Part shown: positions 17,857 to 26,680 of the stretch, piece after piece
How the letters are laid out: the number at the start of each line of letters is the position of its first letter
Numbering within the stretch: position 1 is the first letter of the stretch
From: Halalkalibacter alkaliphilus
Lineage (GTDB): Bacteria > Bacillota > Bacilli > Bacillales > Bacillaceae_D
Length of the DNA stretch: 64,000 bases
Direction of reading: 5' to 3'
Assembly: GCF_023555415.1 (NCBI RefSeq)
Contig: NZ_JAKRYL010000002.1
Coordinates: forward strand, 62,001 to 126,000
Made by a program: the position numbers and the translations under genes
Notes under the pieces: generated by a model
Seen by the model: only the letters and a program-made list of their open reading frames with translations
What the model was told of the DNA's origin: nothing
The model's database searches: none

Positions 17857-19068
17857 TTGATAGATAAGTTATTAACTAGATTAGAAGAATTATACCCAGA
17901 AATGGTAGATTTACGACGAATGCTGCACGCAGAACCTGAATTATCGTTTCAAGAGGAGAAAACACCTGAAATGATTGCCGATTACCTTGAACGTTTAGGT
18001 GTGGTTGTGAAAAGAAACGTTGGTGGTCGTGGGGTATTAGGCTACATACATGGAGGAAAGCCAGGAAAAACTGTTGCGTTACGAGCAGATTTTGATGCAT
18101 TGCCGATTCATGAGGAAACAGGATTGCCATTTGCATCGAAACGCCCAGGTGTCATGCATGCATGCGGGCACGATGGTCATACCGCTACTTTACTTGTGCT
18201 TGCAAAAGTATTAATGGAACAGCGTGAACAAATAGAAGGTACGATTGTGTTGATTCATCAATTTGCAGAGGAACTTGCCCCGGGTGGAGCAATTGAAATG
18301 ATTAAGGATGGTTGTTTGAACGGTGTGGATGCGATATTTGGTACACACCTCTGGTCAACGATGCCGCTTGGCCAAATTGGATATCGTCAAGGGCCTATCA
18401 TGGCTGCTGCAGATCGATTTGACCTTGTTATCCGTGGTCGAGGAGGTCATGGAGCTAGCCCTCATGAGACGGTTGATTCAATTGCTGTAGCCGCTAGCAT
18501 TGTTAGTCAACTCCAGCACATCGTAAGTAGAAATATTGATCCTTTAAAATCAGCCGTTGTTAGCATCGGCTCGTTTCATGCAGGTGGAGCGTTCAATGTG
18601 ATTGCTGATTCAGCGACAATTGTTGGTACAGTTCGAACATTTGATGAAACGGTACAAGAACTTATTATTGAACGAATCGAACAAATAACGAAAGGAATTT
18701 GTCAGGCGATGGGGGCGGATTATACGTTAGACTATAAAAAAGGATATCCTGCCGTCGTTAATGATGAACTAGAGACAAATCATTTTGTTCATGTAGCAAA
18801 ACAAATAGAACAAGACTTTGTTGTTCATGAAATGGACCCTGTTATGGGTGGAGAGGATTTTGCATATTATCTTCAACATGTACCAGGCACGTTCTTTTTT
18901 ACAGGAGCAGGAAATGAAGAAAACGGAATAATTTATCCTCATCATCATCCGAAATTTGATTTTGATGAGAAAGCGATGCTTATTGCAGCTAAATGTTTAG
19001 GGAAAGTAGCACTTGACTTTTTAAGTCGTACTGAACAAGTAAAAGGAAAAGAAGAACTACCTTCCTAA
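17857..19068 (+). CDS. M20D-family N-acyl-amino-acid amidohydrolase
   Basis: A 403-residue cytosolic metallopeptidase-like hydrolase of the aminoacylase/hippurate hydrolase group (N-acyl-L-amino acid amidohydrolase). The metal site residues are in HACGHDGHTATLL and HQFAEE, with further ligands in GGEDFAYY and the C-terminal HHHPKFDFDE. The dimerisation domain sits in the middle. Start is the TTG at 17857 behind TAAGGAGGGGTGTTCG. The exact acyl substrate cannot be told from sequence. The gene stands alone and is followed by repeat copy C. Confidence 0.9.
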   Translation: MIDKLLTRLEELYPEMVDLRRMLHAEPELSFQEEKTPEMIADYLERLGVVVKRNVGGRGVLGYIHGGKPGKTVALRADFDALPIHEETGLPFASKRPGVMHACGHDGHTATLLVLAKVLMEQREQIEGTIVLIHQFAEELAPGGAIEMIKDGCLNGVDAIFGTHLWSTMPLGQIGYRQGPIMAAADRFDLVIRGRGGHGASPHETVDSIAVAASIVSQLQHIVSRNIDPLKSAVVSIGSFHAGGAFNVIADSATIVGTVRTFDETVQELIIERIEQITKGICQAMGADYTLDYKKGYPAVVNDELETNHFVHVAKQIEQDFVVHEMDPVMGGEDFAYYLQHVPGTFFFTGAGNEENGIIYPHHHPKFDFDEKAMLIAAKCLGKVALDFLSRTEQVKGKEELPS

Positions 19069-19079
19069 ACATAAAGTAA

Positions 19080-19208
19080 AAGGGTGTCTCAAAAGTACTA
19101 AACAGGTACAATGGCTCTGTTCGCTACATGCAGTCAAGTGTGTAATCCACTCGTCTCATGCTTCGGGAGTGTCTCAAAAGGTCAAAATCAGACCTGTTGA
19201 GACACTCC
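19080..19208 (-). repeat. Interspersed repeat element, copy C (about 130 bp, inverted)
   Basis: Read on the minus strand it starts with the hairpin at 19208-19166, continues AAGCATGAGACGAGTGG (19163-19147) and GCCATTGTAC (19115-19106) and ends TTTTGAGACACCC. Blocks, order and spacing match copy A at 9096. The end sequence also repeats half of the hairpin arm (GTGTCTCAAAAG at 19084-19095 and 19169-19180). Confidence 0.5.
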
Positions 19209-19213
19209 TTTTT
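19166..19213 (+). terminator. Terminator after the amidohydrolase gene
   Basis: GGAGTGTCTCAAAAGGTC pairs with GACCTGTTGAGACACTCC (17 of 18 positions) and is followed by TTTTT. Confidence 0.85.
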
Positions 19214-19307
19214 GTTTTCAATAATCCACCTACTATTTAGGGGCTTATCGTGAAACAAGTCGTCTCTTTAGAAAGATTTTGCATATAGTGTAATAGGAGG
19301 TGGCTTT

Positions 19308-19691
19308 ATGCTGGCAATATGGATTTATAAGAGATTTTTGTTGCTTATTGCGGCATATGGTGGAGTGTTGGTAGCATTAAGTTTGTTCCCAAAGGTGCCT
19401 GTTTGGTCACTGTCATCATTTCTTGGAGAAGTGTTATTTTCTCCATTAAAATTATTATTTGCTGTGTTTCTTTTTATAGTAGGTTTTCTTGCATATTCAT
19501 TATTTGTCAGAGATATCATCATCATATGGAAGACAAGTTATTCCGTTCCTTTCCACATTCCTAGAATGTTCTTTGTGGTTGCTGCCTGTTTATCTTGGAT
19601 TCATTTATTCTATTATAATGGCATTGCAGCCTTTATCGTCTTAGGGTTGGCTTTGTGGTATGGTATTATGGATGTTGGATTAATTAGATAA
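19308..19691 (+). CDS. Uncharacterised membrane protein (127 residues)
   Basis: A hydrophobic protein with about four transmembrane segments (roughly residues 8-27, 43-66, 85-102 and 106-123). No catalytic motif is visible and I do not recognise the family. The ATG follows TAGGAGGTGGCTTT. The stop codon shares one base with the ATG of the following phosphoesterase gene, so the two are co-translated and probably linked in function, perhaps as membrane partner. Confidence 0.7.
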   Translation: MLAIWIYKRFLLLIAAYGGVLVALSLFPKVPVWSLSSFLGEVLFSPLKLLFAVFLFIVGFLAYSLFVRDIIIIWKTSYSVPFHIPRMFFVVAACLSWIHLFYYNGIAAFIVLGLALWYGIMDVGLIR

Positions 19692-20494
19692 TGAAAAGGA
19701 GAAATGAAGGTGTTTCGTTCTTGGACATGAGAGGAATCACATTATTATTAGTTGTAGTAGCATTACTCATCTTATTATTTTATATGGCATTTGAAGCAAA
19801 GAGAAATCGAATTAGTAAGCAAACCATTACTTTTCGTTCGCTTCCAAAGGCATTCAATGGTTATCGGCTCTTTTTTATTAGTGATGTACATAGAAGAGTC
19901 ATTCCACAACCTCTTCTGCAAAAGATAGCTAAAGAAACCGACATCATTATTATTGGTGGGGACTTGTGTGAAAAAAGAGTCCCGCTAGCACGAATAGAAA
20001 CGAATTTAAAACATTTATCAAAGATTGCACCGTGTTTATTTATTTGGGGAAATAATGATGAGGAAGTTGGTGTTCATAACTTACGCAGGATGTTTAAGGA
20101 ACATGGTATTATCGAGTTAAATAATGACATGGAGTTTATTCAAAAGGGTGATGATGAACTAATAATTGCTAGTGTCAATGATGTTGAACATGATATACCA
20201 CTAGAGCACTACTATATTCCAAGGGAGACATTTTCGATCTTGGTTTGTCATTTTCCTGAAGTAACAGAGATTCTTAAACCAGATCATCCGTTTTCGTTAA
20301 TATTAAGCGGCCATACCCATGGTGGTCAGATTAGGTTATTTGGGTGGGGGATAGCTAAAAAAGGGCAATGGATTGAAACTGATTCTTACAAACAGCTAAT
20401 TAGTAATGGTTATGGGACCACAGGGCTACCGTTAAGACTAGGTGCACCTTGTGAAACTCATCTGATTACGTTAACGAGAGAAGAAGTTAGCTGA
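19691..20494 (+). CDS. ypbG: Membrane-anchored metallophosphoesterase (YpbG-like)
   Basis: A 267-residue calcineurin-like phosphoesterase with an N-terminal transmembrane anchor (about residues 14-35). The five metal-binding motifs are visible: ISDVHRR (DxH), GGDLCEKR (GGD), WGNNDEE (GNND), VCHFPE and SGHTHGGQIR (GHxH). This resembles the YkuE/YpbG group. Substrate unknown; some relatives act on UDP-sugar-lipids. It shares one base with the preceding gene and is followed by a strong hairpin. Confidence 0.85.
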   Translation: MKRRNEGVSFLDMRGITLLLVVVALLILLFYMAFEAKRNRISKQTITFRSLPKAFNGYRLFFISDVHRRVIPQPLLQKIAKETDIIIIGGDLCEKRVPLARIETNLKHLSKIAPCLFIWGNNDEEVGVHNLRRMFKEHGIIELNNDMEFIQKGDDELIIASVNDVEHDIPLEHYYIPRETFSILVCHFPEVTEILKPDHPFSLILSGHTHGGQIRLFGWGIAKKGQWIETDSYKQLISNGYGTTGLPLRLGAPCETHLITLTREEVS

Positions 20495-20517
20495 TACTTT
20501 TAAATAATATAATTATA

Positions 20518-20560
20518 AGGATGTACAAATTGGGAGGAATTTCCCAAGTACATCCTCCTT
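20518..20560 (+). terminator. Terminator after ypbG
   Basis: AGGATGTAC-AAATTGGGA pairs with TTCCCAAGTACATCCT, followed by a pyrimidine tract rich in T. Confidence 0.75.
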
Positions 20561-20564
20561 TTGT

Positions 20565-20593
20565 TTTACACAAAAGTATGTTTTCGCTATACT
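20565..20593 (+). promoter_or_regulatory. Probable sigma-A promoter of the CarH-like gene
   Basis: TTTACA (20565-20570), 17 bases, TATACT (20588-20593). It lies after the ypbG terminator and 70 bases before the regulator's start codon. Confidence 0.7.
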
Positions 20594-20664
20594 AAATGGA
20601 TAATTAGTTCGATGTTGTGTTCATTCAAGAGGGGAAAGTGTTTGTGGATCTAGGAGGAAAGAAT

Positions 20665-21567
20665 ATGGCTTCAAAAGAAGGGAAGTATAACATCAAGGCG
20701 ATCTCAAAAATGCTTGGAATCCAAGCGGGAACGTTACGAGCATGGGAACGGCGCTATCACATAATTGAGCCTGTTCGAAATACAGCGGGGCATAGACTCT
20801 ATTCAGATGAACATGTCGCTATTTTAAAATGGCTAATTGACAAGGTCAATAAAGGTTTTACGATTGGACAAGCTGTTGATCTTTTTGAAAAAAGCTATGC
20901 TACAGTGGAGCCTGCCGAATCGATGTACGAGAATGATTACTCTATTCGGCTTGCTGATGATATTTTAGGATCCCTATTATCTTTTCAGGAGAACAAGGCG
21001 AATCAACTGTTGGATCAAGCATTTAGTTTGTTTAGTATCGATAAAGTAACAATTGATATACTTGGTGCATTACTTGTTAAAGTAGGGAGTAAGTGGGAAA
21101 ACAATGAAATTACAGTGGCGCATGAACATTTTGTAACTTCCTATTTACGTACAAGAATTGGCATGGTCTTTCATGGGATGCCAATAGATGCGTTTAAACC
21201 AAACGTCGTGTGTGTATGTGGCCCCAATGAGACCCACGAGTTAGGGTTACTAATTTTTACGTTATTTTTAAGACGTAAAGGTTTTGAAGTAGTATATCTA
21301 GGTGCAGGGATTCCAGAATCAGATCTTGAAGTAGTTATTCGTGAGGTAGAAGCCGAATTATTTTTTACATCGTGTACAATGGAGCAAAACCTTGATTCCA
21401 CATTAAAAGTTATTGACGAGTTGCAAGCGCGTTTTTCTCATTTAATTATCGGAGCAGGTGGTTCTGCCTTTGACAGTCTTGGAGTTCGACAAAAGTCTAC
21501 ATATCAAAATTATATTTTAGGGAATACACGAGAGGACTGGGAAATTTGGTTGAAAAATAACTTGTAA
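20665..21567 (+). CDS. CarH/LitR-like MerR-family regulator with cobalamin-binding domain (putative B12-dependent photoreceptor)
   Basis: A 300-residue regulator. Residues 8-75 are a MerR-type DNA-binding domain (GTLRAWERRYHIIEPVR, GHRLYSDEHV). Residues about 90-175 resemble the helical-bundle cap that covers the cobalamin in CarH, with the diagnostic W-x9-EH motif (Trp144, Glu154, His155). Residues about 180-300 are a Rossmann-type B12-binding domain with ExHxxG (Glu189, His191, Gly194 in NETHELG). In CarH, adenosylcobalamin drives tetramer formation and DNA binding in the dark, and light breaks the Co-C bond and releases the repressor. The ATG at 20665 follows AGGAGGAAAGAAT. It is monocistronic; no carotenoid or photolyase gene is in the window, so the target is unknown. 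Confidence 0.85.
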   Translation: MASKEGKYNIKAISKMLGIQAGTLRAWERRYHIIEPVRNTAGHRLYSDEHVAILKWLIDKVNKGFTIGQAVDLFEKSYATVEPAESMYENDYSIRLADDILGSLLSFQENKANQLLDQAFSLFSIDKVTIDILGALLVKVGSKWENNEITVAHEHFVTSYLRTRIGMVFHGMPIDAFKPNVVCVCGPNETHELGLLIFTLFLRRKGFEVVYLGAGIPESDLEVVIREVEAELFFTSCTMEQNLDSTLKVIDELQARFSHLIIGAGGSAFDSLGVRQKSTYQNYILGNTREDWEIWLKNNL

Positions 21568-21686
21568 AATTGTAAATAATGGTCATGTGTATCGAACCTT
21601 CTTTTCTGTTTTCTCATATTGTGTAGTAAGACGATTTTGACGGAACGAGCAGTAGGAATAGGTGTTCGTAAAAAGGAGGGTTTCAA

Positions 21687-22286
21687 ATGCGTCTTGAGCG
21701 TTTAAATACAAACAAATTCAAAGCATTCCTAACCTTTGATGATATGCGTGAAAGAGGATTAACGAAAGAAGACTTATGGCAAGATTTGCCGAAAGTTCAT
21801 GATTTATTTCGTGATATGATTCTAGAGGCAGATGATGAACTTGGTTTTAAAGTAGATGGACCTATTGCCGTAGAAGTCTACGCAATGCCTGCGCAAGGAA
21901 TGGTCATTATCGTTTCGAAAAGTACATCAGATGAAGATTTTGATGAAGAAGGATTTGAAGAAGGATATATTGAAATGCAAGTAACTCTTGATGAAACGGA
22001 AGATATCTTCTATGAATTTGCTGATATTGAGGATGTGATTGCTCTATCTTCTAGGCTATTCCATTTCGGAATACAAGGTGGATCACTTTATTCATATAAG
22101 GACCAATATTTCATCAAATTTGAAGAGTTTGATGTCGATTTTGTCGATGAGGAAACATTTGTTGCGTTGCTTGCTGAGTTCGGAAACCCATCAACCGTTT
22201 CTTCTTATGTCGTTGAGGAATATGGAAAACGACTCATTAAATACGATTCTATTCGAGAGCTTTACGGAACATTTATTAATAAATAA
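21687..22286 (+). CDS. mecB: ClpC adaptor protein MecA/MecB (YpbH)
   Basis: A 199-residue adaptor that delivers substrates to the ClpCP protease. The N-terminal substrate-recognition domain (MRLERLNTNKFKAFLTFDD, GLTKEDLW) and the C-terminal ClpC-binding domain (about residues 105-199) are both present, joined by an acidic linker. Among the two B. subtilis paralogues the sequence and the position between ypbG and gudB fit MecB. ATG behind AAGGAGGGTTTCAA. Confidence 0.9.
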   Translation: MRLERLNTNKFKAFLTFDDMRERGLTKEDLWQDLPKVHDLFRDMILEADDELGFKVDGPIAVEVYAMPAQGMVIIVSKSTSDEDFDEEGFEEGYIEMQVTLDETEDIFYEFADIEDVIALSSRLFHFGIQGGSLYSYKDQYFIKFEEFDVDFVDEETFVALLAEFGNPSTVSSYVVEEYGKRLIKYDSIRELYGTFINK

Positions 22287-22318
22287 GAACTGATAATTTC
22301 GTTGTCAGTTCTTTTTTT
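22287..22318 (+). terminator. Terminator after mecB
   Basis: GAACTGA pairs with TCAGTTC, followed by seven T. Confidence 0.8.
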
Positions 22319-22345
22319 GTGAATAGGAAAGAATGACAAGTTTTT

Positions 22346-22373
22346 TTGAAATTCTTTAAAGAAAAGTTATATT
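22346..22373 (+). promoter_or_regulatory. Possible sigma-A promoter of gudB
   Basis: TTGAAA (22346-22351), 16 bases, TATATT (22368-22373), 80 bases before the gudB start and after the mecB terminator. Confidence 0.5.
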
Positions 22374-22453
22374 TTAGCTGGAAAAGTAAGTACTGTTTCA
22401 TTATAGTTAGAAGTGATAAAAAGCTTTAATTCCATTATTGAGGTGAAAAAGGA

Positions 22454-23716
22454 ATGGCAGAAAATAAACAGCAAGCAGAACAATTAGACGTGCTTGCAGC
22501 GACACAAAGTGTCATTAAAAAGGCGTTGGACAAGCTTGGTTATCCAGAAGAAATGTATGAATTAATGAAAGAACCGATTCGTATGTTAACCGTTCGAATT
22601 CCTGTTAAAATGGATGACGGTTCGACTAAAATTTTTACTGGGTACAGAGCGCAGCATAATGATTCGGTTGGTCCAACAAAAGGTGGTGTCAGATTTCATC
22701 CAGGTGTAACAGAAAAAGAGGTGAAAGCTCTTTCTATTTGGATGAGTCTAAAAGCTGGCATTGTCGATCTTCCTTATGGTGGAGGGAAGGGAGGAATTAT
22801 TTGTGACCCACGAGAAATGTCTTTCCGTGAACTTGAGCGTGTCAGTCGTGGATATGTTCGTGCGATTAGTCAAATCGTAGGTCCTACAAAGGATATTCCC
22901 GCACCTGATGTTTTTACAAATTCTCAAATCATGGCTTGGATGCTTGATGAATATAGTCGCATTCGTGAGTTTGACTCTCCTGGTTTTATAACAGGGAAGC
23001 CACTTGTTCTCGGGGGGTCCCACGGCAGGGAATCGGCGACGGCTAAAGGAGTGACAATTTGCATTCGTGAAGCGGCTAAGAAAAAAGGAATTGATTTAGA
23101 CGGAGCTCGCGTTGTTATTCAAGGTTTCGGAAATGCGGGGAGTTTCTTAGCGAAATTTATGCATGATGCAGGTGCATTAGTTGTTGGAATCTCGGATGCT
23201 TATGGGGGTCTATATGATCCCGACGGCTTAGATATTGATTACCTATTAGATCGTCGTGATAGTTTTGGTACGGTTACAAAGCTTTTTAGAGAAACGATTT
23301 CCAATCAAGAATTGCTTGAATTGGATTGTGATATATTAGTGCCAGCGGCAATTGAAAATCAAATTACGGAAGCAAATGCGGACCGAATTAAAGCATCAAT
23401 TGTCGTCGAAGCTGCCAATGGACCAACAACAATGGAAGCAACACGTATTTTAACCGAGCGTGATGTTCTGCTCGTGCCAGATGTTCTTGCAAGCGCCGGT
23501 GGAGTAACGGTTTCGTATTTTGAGTGGGTGCAAAACAATCAAGGATACTATTGGACGGAAGATGAAGTAGAAGGAAAGTTGGAAGCCGTCATGGTTGGTT
23601 CTTTTGATAATATATATAAATTAGCTAAAGTTCGGAAAGTAGATATGCGTCTTGCTGCTTACATGATCGGAGTACGGAAGATGGCTGAAGCATCAAGGTT
23701 CCGTGGTTGGGTGTAA
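22454..23716 (+). CDS. gudB: NAD-dependent glutamate dehydrogenase GudB/RocG
   Basis: Catalyses oxidative deamination of glutamate to 2-oxoglutarate and ammonia. The 420-residue protein has the family blocks GPTKGGVRFHP, KAGIVDLPYGGGKGGI (with the catalytic lysine), APDVFTNSQIMAWM and the nucleotide-binding GFGNAGSFLAKFM. Position next to ypdA and mecB fits gudB rather than rocG. In B. subtilis 168 gudB is inactivated by a 9-bp duplication near the VKA codons; here that region reads EKEVKALSIWMSLKAG without duplication, so the enzyme should be active. ATG behind GAGGTGAAAAAGGA. Confidence 0.95.
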   Translation: MAENKQQAEQLDVLAATQSVIKKALDKLGYPEEMYELMKEPIRMLTVRIPVKMDDGSTKIFTGYRAQHNDSVGPTKGGVRFHPGVTEKEVKALSIWMSLKAGIVDLPYGGGKGGIICDPREMSFRELERVSRGYVRAISQIVGPTKDIPAPDVFTNSQIMAWMLDEYSRIREFDSPGFITGKPLVLGGSHGRESATAKGVTICIREAAKKKGIDLDGARVVIQGFGNAGSFLAKFMHDAGALVVGISDAYGGLYDPDGLDIDYLLDRRDSFGTVTKLFRETISNQELLELDCDILVPAAIENQITEANADRIKASIVVEAANGPTTMEATRILTERDVLLVPDVLASAGGVTVSYFEWVQNNQGYYWTEDEVEGKLEAVMVGSFDNIYKLAKVRKVDMRLAAYMIGVRKMAEASRFRGWV

Positions 23717-23732
23717 CTGAATAAAGTATAAA

Positions 23733-23798
23733 AGGGAGACTCAGAAAGATCAAATGTGCCTACAAATTAGAAGTTTGGGGCATTTTGTGAGTTTCCCT
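23733..23798 (+). terminator. Hairpin between gudB and ypdA
   Basis: AGGGAGACTCAGAAA pairs with TTTTGTGAGTTTCCCT around a loop that itself contains a weaker inner stem (AAATGTGCC/GGGGCATTT). There is no long T run after it. Confidence 0.55.
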
Positions 23799-23826
23799 AT
23801 TTGATTTATAAAGAGAAGGTGAACAT

Positions 23827-24795
23827 ATGTTAAGGGAAGAGATCGTTATAGTAGGTGGTGGACCTTGTGGGCTTGCAGCAGCTATTGCTTGTATGGAACA
23901 AGGATTCGAACCACTTGTTATTGAGAAGGATAATGTCGTTAGCGCTATTCATCGGTATCCAACACACCAAACGTTTTTTAGTACGAGTGAAAAGTTGGAG
24001 ATAGGTGGTGTGCCATTTGTCATTGAAGAACGAAAACCTAGAAGAAACCAAGCGCTTGTCTATTACAGAGAAGTGGTTAAAAGGAAAAATATACGCGTAA
24101 GGGCATATGAACATGTTGAAAATGTTCAAAAGCAAAAAGAAGGTCATTTTTACATAAAGACGTCAAAGGAAGAATACATAGCTGATCATGTAATTATTGC
24201 TACAGGCTACTATGATTCTCCAAATATGATGAACATACCAGGGGAAGACCAAAGTCACGTCCTTCATTATTTCAAGGAAGCTCATCCTTATTTTGATATG
24301 GACGTTGTTGTGATTGGAGGTAAGAATTCTGCTGTAGATGCAGCATTAGAGCTAGAAAAGGCAGGGGCTCGAGTAACGAATTTGTACCGTGGTAGTGAAT
24401 ATTCTACTAGTGTTAAGCCTTGGATCCTACCAGAATTTGAGTCGCTTGTTCGTCATGAAAAAATAAACATGGTGTTTAATGCAGAGGTCGTAGAAATTAC
24501 AGATAATGAAGTTGTCTATCAAGTAGGAGAAAAGGTAGAAAGGGTGCGTGCACAATTTGTCTTTGCGATGACCGGTTATCATCCAGACCATTCGTTTTTA
24601 AGAGAAATGGGGGTTCTTGTTGACCAAGAAAGTGGACGACCACATTTTAATCCTAATTCGATGGAAACAAACGTAGAAGGATTATATATTGCAGGTGTCA
24701 TTGCTGCTGGAAATAATGCGAATGAAATCTTCATTGAAAATGGACGTTTTCACGGTGCGCAGATCGCTAACTCTATTCAAAGTAAGAAAAAATAA
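23827..24795 (+). CDS. ypdA: YpdA/Bdr, bacillithiol disulfide reductase (FAD/NAD(P)-binding)
   Basis: A 322-residue flavoprotein of the thioredoxin-reductase-like fold without the redox CxxC pair. FAD-binding GGGPCGLAAAIA is at the N-terminus and the NADPH-binding GGKNSAVDAALELEKAG near residue 160; IIATGYYDSPNMMNIPG is typical. Known YpdA (Bdr) reduces bacillithiol disulfide with NADPH, with a conserved cysteine near the N-terminus; Cys13 is present. This implies that the organism uses bacillithiol. ATG at 23827 behind AGAAGGTGAACAT. Confidence 0.92.
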   Translation: MLREEIVIVGGGPCGLAAAIACMEQGFEPLVIEKDNVVSAIHRYPTHQTFFSTSEKLEIGGVPFVIEERKPRRNQALVYYREVVKRKNIRVRAYEHVENVQKQKEGHFYIKTSKEEYIADHVIIATGYYDSPNMMNIPGEDQSHVLHYFKEAHPYFDMDVVVIGGKNSAVDAALELEKAGARVTNLYRGSEYSTSVKPWILPEFESLVRHEKINMVFNAEVVEITDNEVVYQVGEKVERVRAQFVFAMTGYHPDHSFLREMGVLVDQESGRPHFNPNSMETNVEGLYIAGVIAAGNNANEIFIENGRFHGAQIANSIQSKKK

Positions 24796-24800
24796 AAATG

Positions 24801-24847
24801 AGGCAGTTACAAAGGTCAATTCTTTGACCTTTTGTGACTGCCTTTTT
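24801..24847 (+). terminator. Terminator after ypdA
   Basis: AGGCAGTTACAAAGGTCAA pairs with TTGACCTTTTGTGACTGCCT, followed by TTTTT; it belongs to the AAAGG/CCTTT hairpin family. Confidence 0.85.
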
Positions 24848-24925
24848 AGAAGGTCGTTCCCTGACCTTTTGAGACTTTGTATTATAGATTTAAACAAATC
24901 ATTATTTAAAAATGAGTGCTATGGA

Positions 24926-25894
24926 TTATTTATAAAAAAGCTCCTGAATCGTTGAGTGATCCGTTGATTGTTCTAAAACAGCCATTAGTTTCAGTCTTGC
25001 CTTTTGACCGTTTAAGCCGTTTGTAAAAATGACGCCGATCTCTTTTAATGTACGACCACCGCCTTCGTACGCATAAGTATCTTGGACGACGCCGTTGAAA
25101 CAACGAGATACAAGGACTACCGGTATATTTCGAGCGATCAATGACTTTAGTGCAGGCATAATGGTTGGAGGGACATTCCCTTGACCGAATGCTTCAATAA
25201 CTAACCCATCAATGTGAGTGTTTGCAACGGCTTCGATAATTGTTTCATCCATGCCAGCAAAGGTCTTTAACAAGGCTACTTTTTTCGTCATTTGTGTAAC
25301 AGGGTGGCAATCACGTTTCGTTAATGTATGGTGAAAAAACACCCCTCGTTTCGTAACAATTCCGATTGGACCGTATTGAGGGCTTTGGAATGTCGCAATA
25401 TTACTTGAATGAGTTTTCGTTACATTTTTTGCTGTGTGAATTTCGTCATTTAAGACAACGAGAACTCCTTTTCCTCGGGCCTCGTCACTTGCTGCTACTC
25501 TTACTGATGCAATTAGATTATGTGGACCATCGGCACCAAGCTCATTACTAGAACGCATCGCGCCTGTAATAATCACAGGAGTATCCCAGTCAAGAATAAG
25601 GTCTAGTAAATAGGCTGTTTCTTCTAGGGTGTCCGTCCCATGAGTGACAACAATGCCATCTAATTGATCATCTTCCACACGCTCTTTTAACCTTTTTGCT
25701 AAATCAACCATTAAACTAGGCGTCATGTGAGGAGAAGGTAGATTTAAGTAATCATCCACAATCACGGAGGCAATGGTTGATAGCGATTCAATAGTGGAAT
25801 ATAATGGGTTTATTAAGTTTGGTTGAACGGCTCCATGTTCATTTTCTTGCATGGCGATGGTGCCACCAGTATGTAAAACAAGAATTTTCTTCAA
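24926..25894 (-). CDS. ansA: L-asparaginase (AnsA type)
   Basis: Hydrolyses asparagine to aspartate and ammonia. The cytosolic, homotetramer-type enzyme of about 322 residues has both catalytic threonine motifs, HTGGTIAM at the N-terminus and VVTHGTDTLEETAYLL near residue 85, plus the following lysine region. Best start is the TTG at 25894, five bases after GGGGTGA; a GTG at 25903 would add three residues. Monocistronic, convergent with ypdA, divergent from prsW. No ansB follows it. Confidence 0.93.
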   Translation of the reverse strand: MKKILVLHTGGTIAMQENEHGAVQPNLINPLYSTIESLSTIASVIVDDYLNLPSPHMTPSLMVDLAKRLKERVEDDQLDGIVVTHGTDTLEETAYLLDLILDWDTPVIITGAMRSSNELGADGPHNLIASVRVAASDEARGKGVLVVLNDEIHTAKNVTKTHSSNIATFQSPQYGPIGIVTKRGVFFHHTLTKRDCHPVTQMTKKVALLKTFAGMDETIIEAVANTHIDGLVIEAFGQGNVPPTIMPALKSLIARNIPVVLVSRCFNGVVQDTYAYEGGGRTLKEIGVIFTNGLNGQKARLKLMAVLEQSTDHSTIQELFYK

Positions 25895-25998
25895 AAAGGT
25901 CACCCCAATATCACAATGTTTTGCATAATTATATTATTTTATCATATAAGTTTTTGTTTGAATAATAAATTGTAACGCAAGGGGAAAGGATTGGCGAA

Positions 25999-26646
25999 TT
26001 GTTTGCACTTATTACAGCAGCAATAGCTCCAGGAATGGCATTATTATCATATTTTTATTTGCGAAATCATTATAGTTCAAATACGGTTTCGCTTGTTTTT
26101 CGAACGTTTTTAATTGGAGTGTTACTTGTATTTCCTGTAATGGTTTTACAATATGCATTCACGACGGAAGGGTATTTTACCCATCCATTTACAAGAGCCT
26201 TCTTTTTGTATGGGTTTGTGGAAGAATTCTTCAAATGGTTTCTACTTTGGGTTTTTGTGTATCAACATGCGACCTTTGCGAGACGCTATGATGGAATCGT
26301 CTATGGCGCCTCTCTCTCACTAGGATTTGCAACATTAGAAAATGTTTTTTATTTAATAGCTAACGGCTTAGAAACAGCCTTTGGCCGAGCTTTATTGCCC
26401 GTATCTAGTCACGCTTTATACGGTGTTATCATGGGGTATTATCTTGGTAGAGCAAAAGTAGAGGAAGATAAAAGGGTGAAACATTTGACGTTTTCGTTAA
26501 GTTTGCCTATTATTTTACACGGCGTATATGATTTTATATTGCTTTTTTTCGGAATGTATTTCTTAGTTGCATTAATTCCGTTTATGTTTTTTCTGTGGTG
26601 GGTAGCGTTAAAAAAGGTGAAACGAGCTAACCAATTAGACGTATAA
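25999..26646 (+). CDS. prsW: PrsW-family intramembrane protease
   Basis: A 215-residue membrane protein with about seven hydrophobic segments. The family's glutamate and histidine motifs are present: FVEEFFKWF, ATLENVFYL, SSHALYGVIMGYYLG and HGVYDFILLF. In B. subtilis PrsW makes the first cut in the anti-sigma factor RsiW and so activates sigma-W in envelope stress. Starts with TTG at 25999, eight bases after AAAGGA. Position upstream of sleB matches B. subtilis, but here the met operon has been placed in between. Confidence 0.9.
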   Translation: MFALITAAIAPGMALLSYFYLRNHYSSNTVSLVFRTFLIGVLLVFPVMVLQYAFTTEGYFTHPFTRAFFLYGFVEEFFKWFLLWVFVYQHATFARRYDGIVYGASLSLGFATLENVFYLIANGLETAFGRALLPVSSHALYGVIMGYYLGRAKVEEDKRVKHLTFSLSLPIILHGVYDFILLFFGMYFLVALIPFMFFLWWVALKKVKRANQLDV

Positions 26647-26680
26647 GATCGTCGAATTTAATAAGTAAAGGGTGATCAAT

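Noticed and set aside
22690-22780. 9-bp duplication that would inactivate gudB
   Set aside because: The VKA codons occur once.
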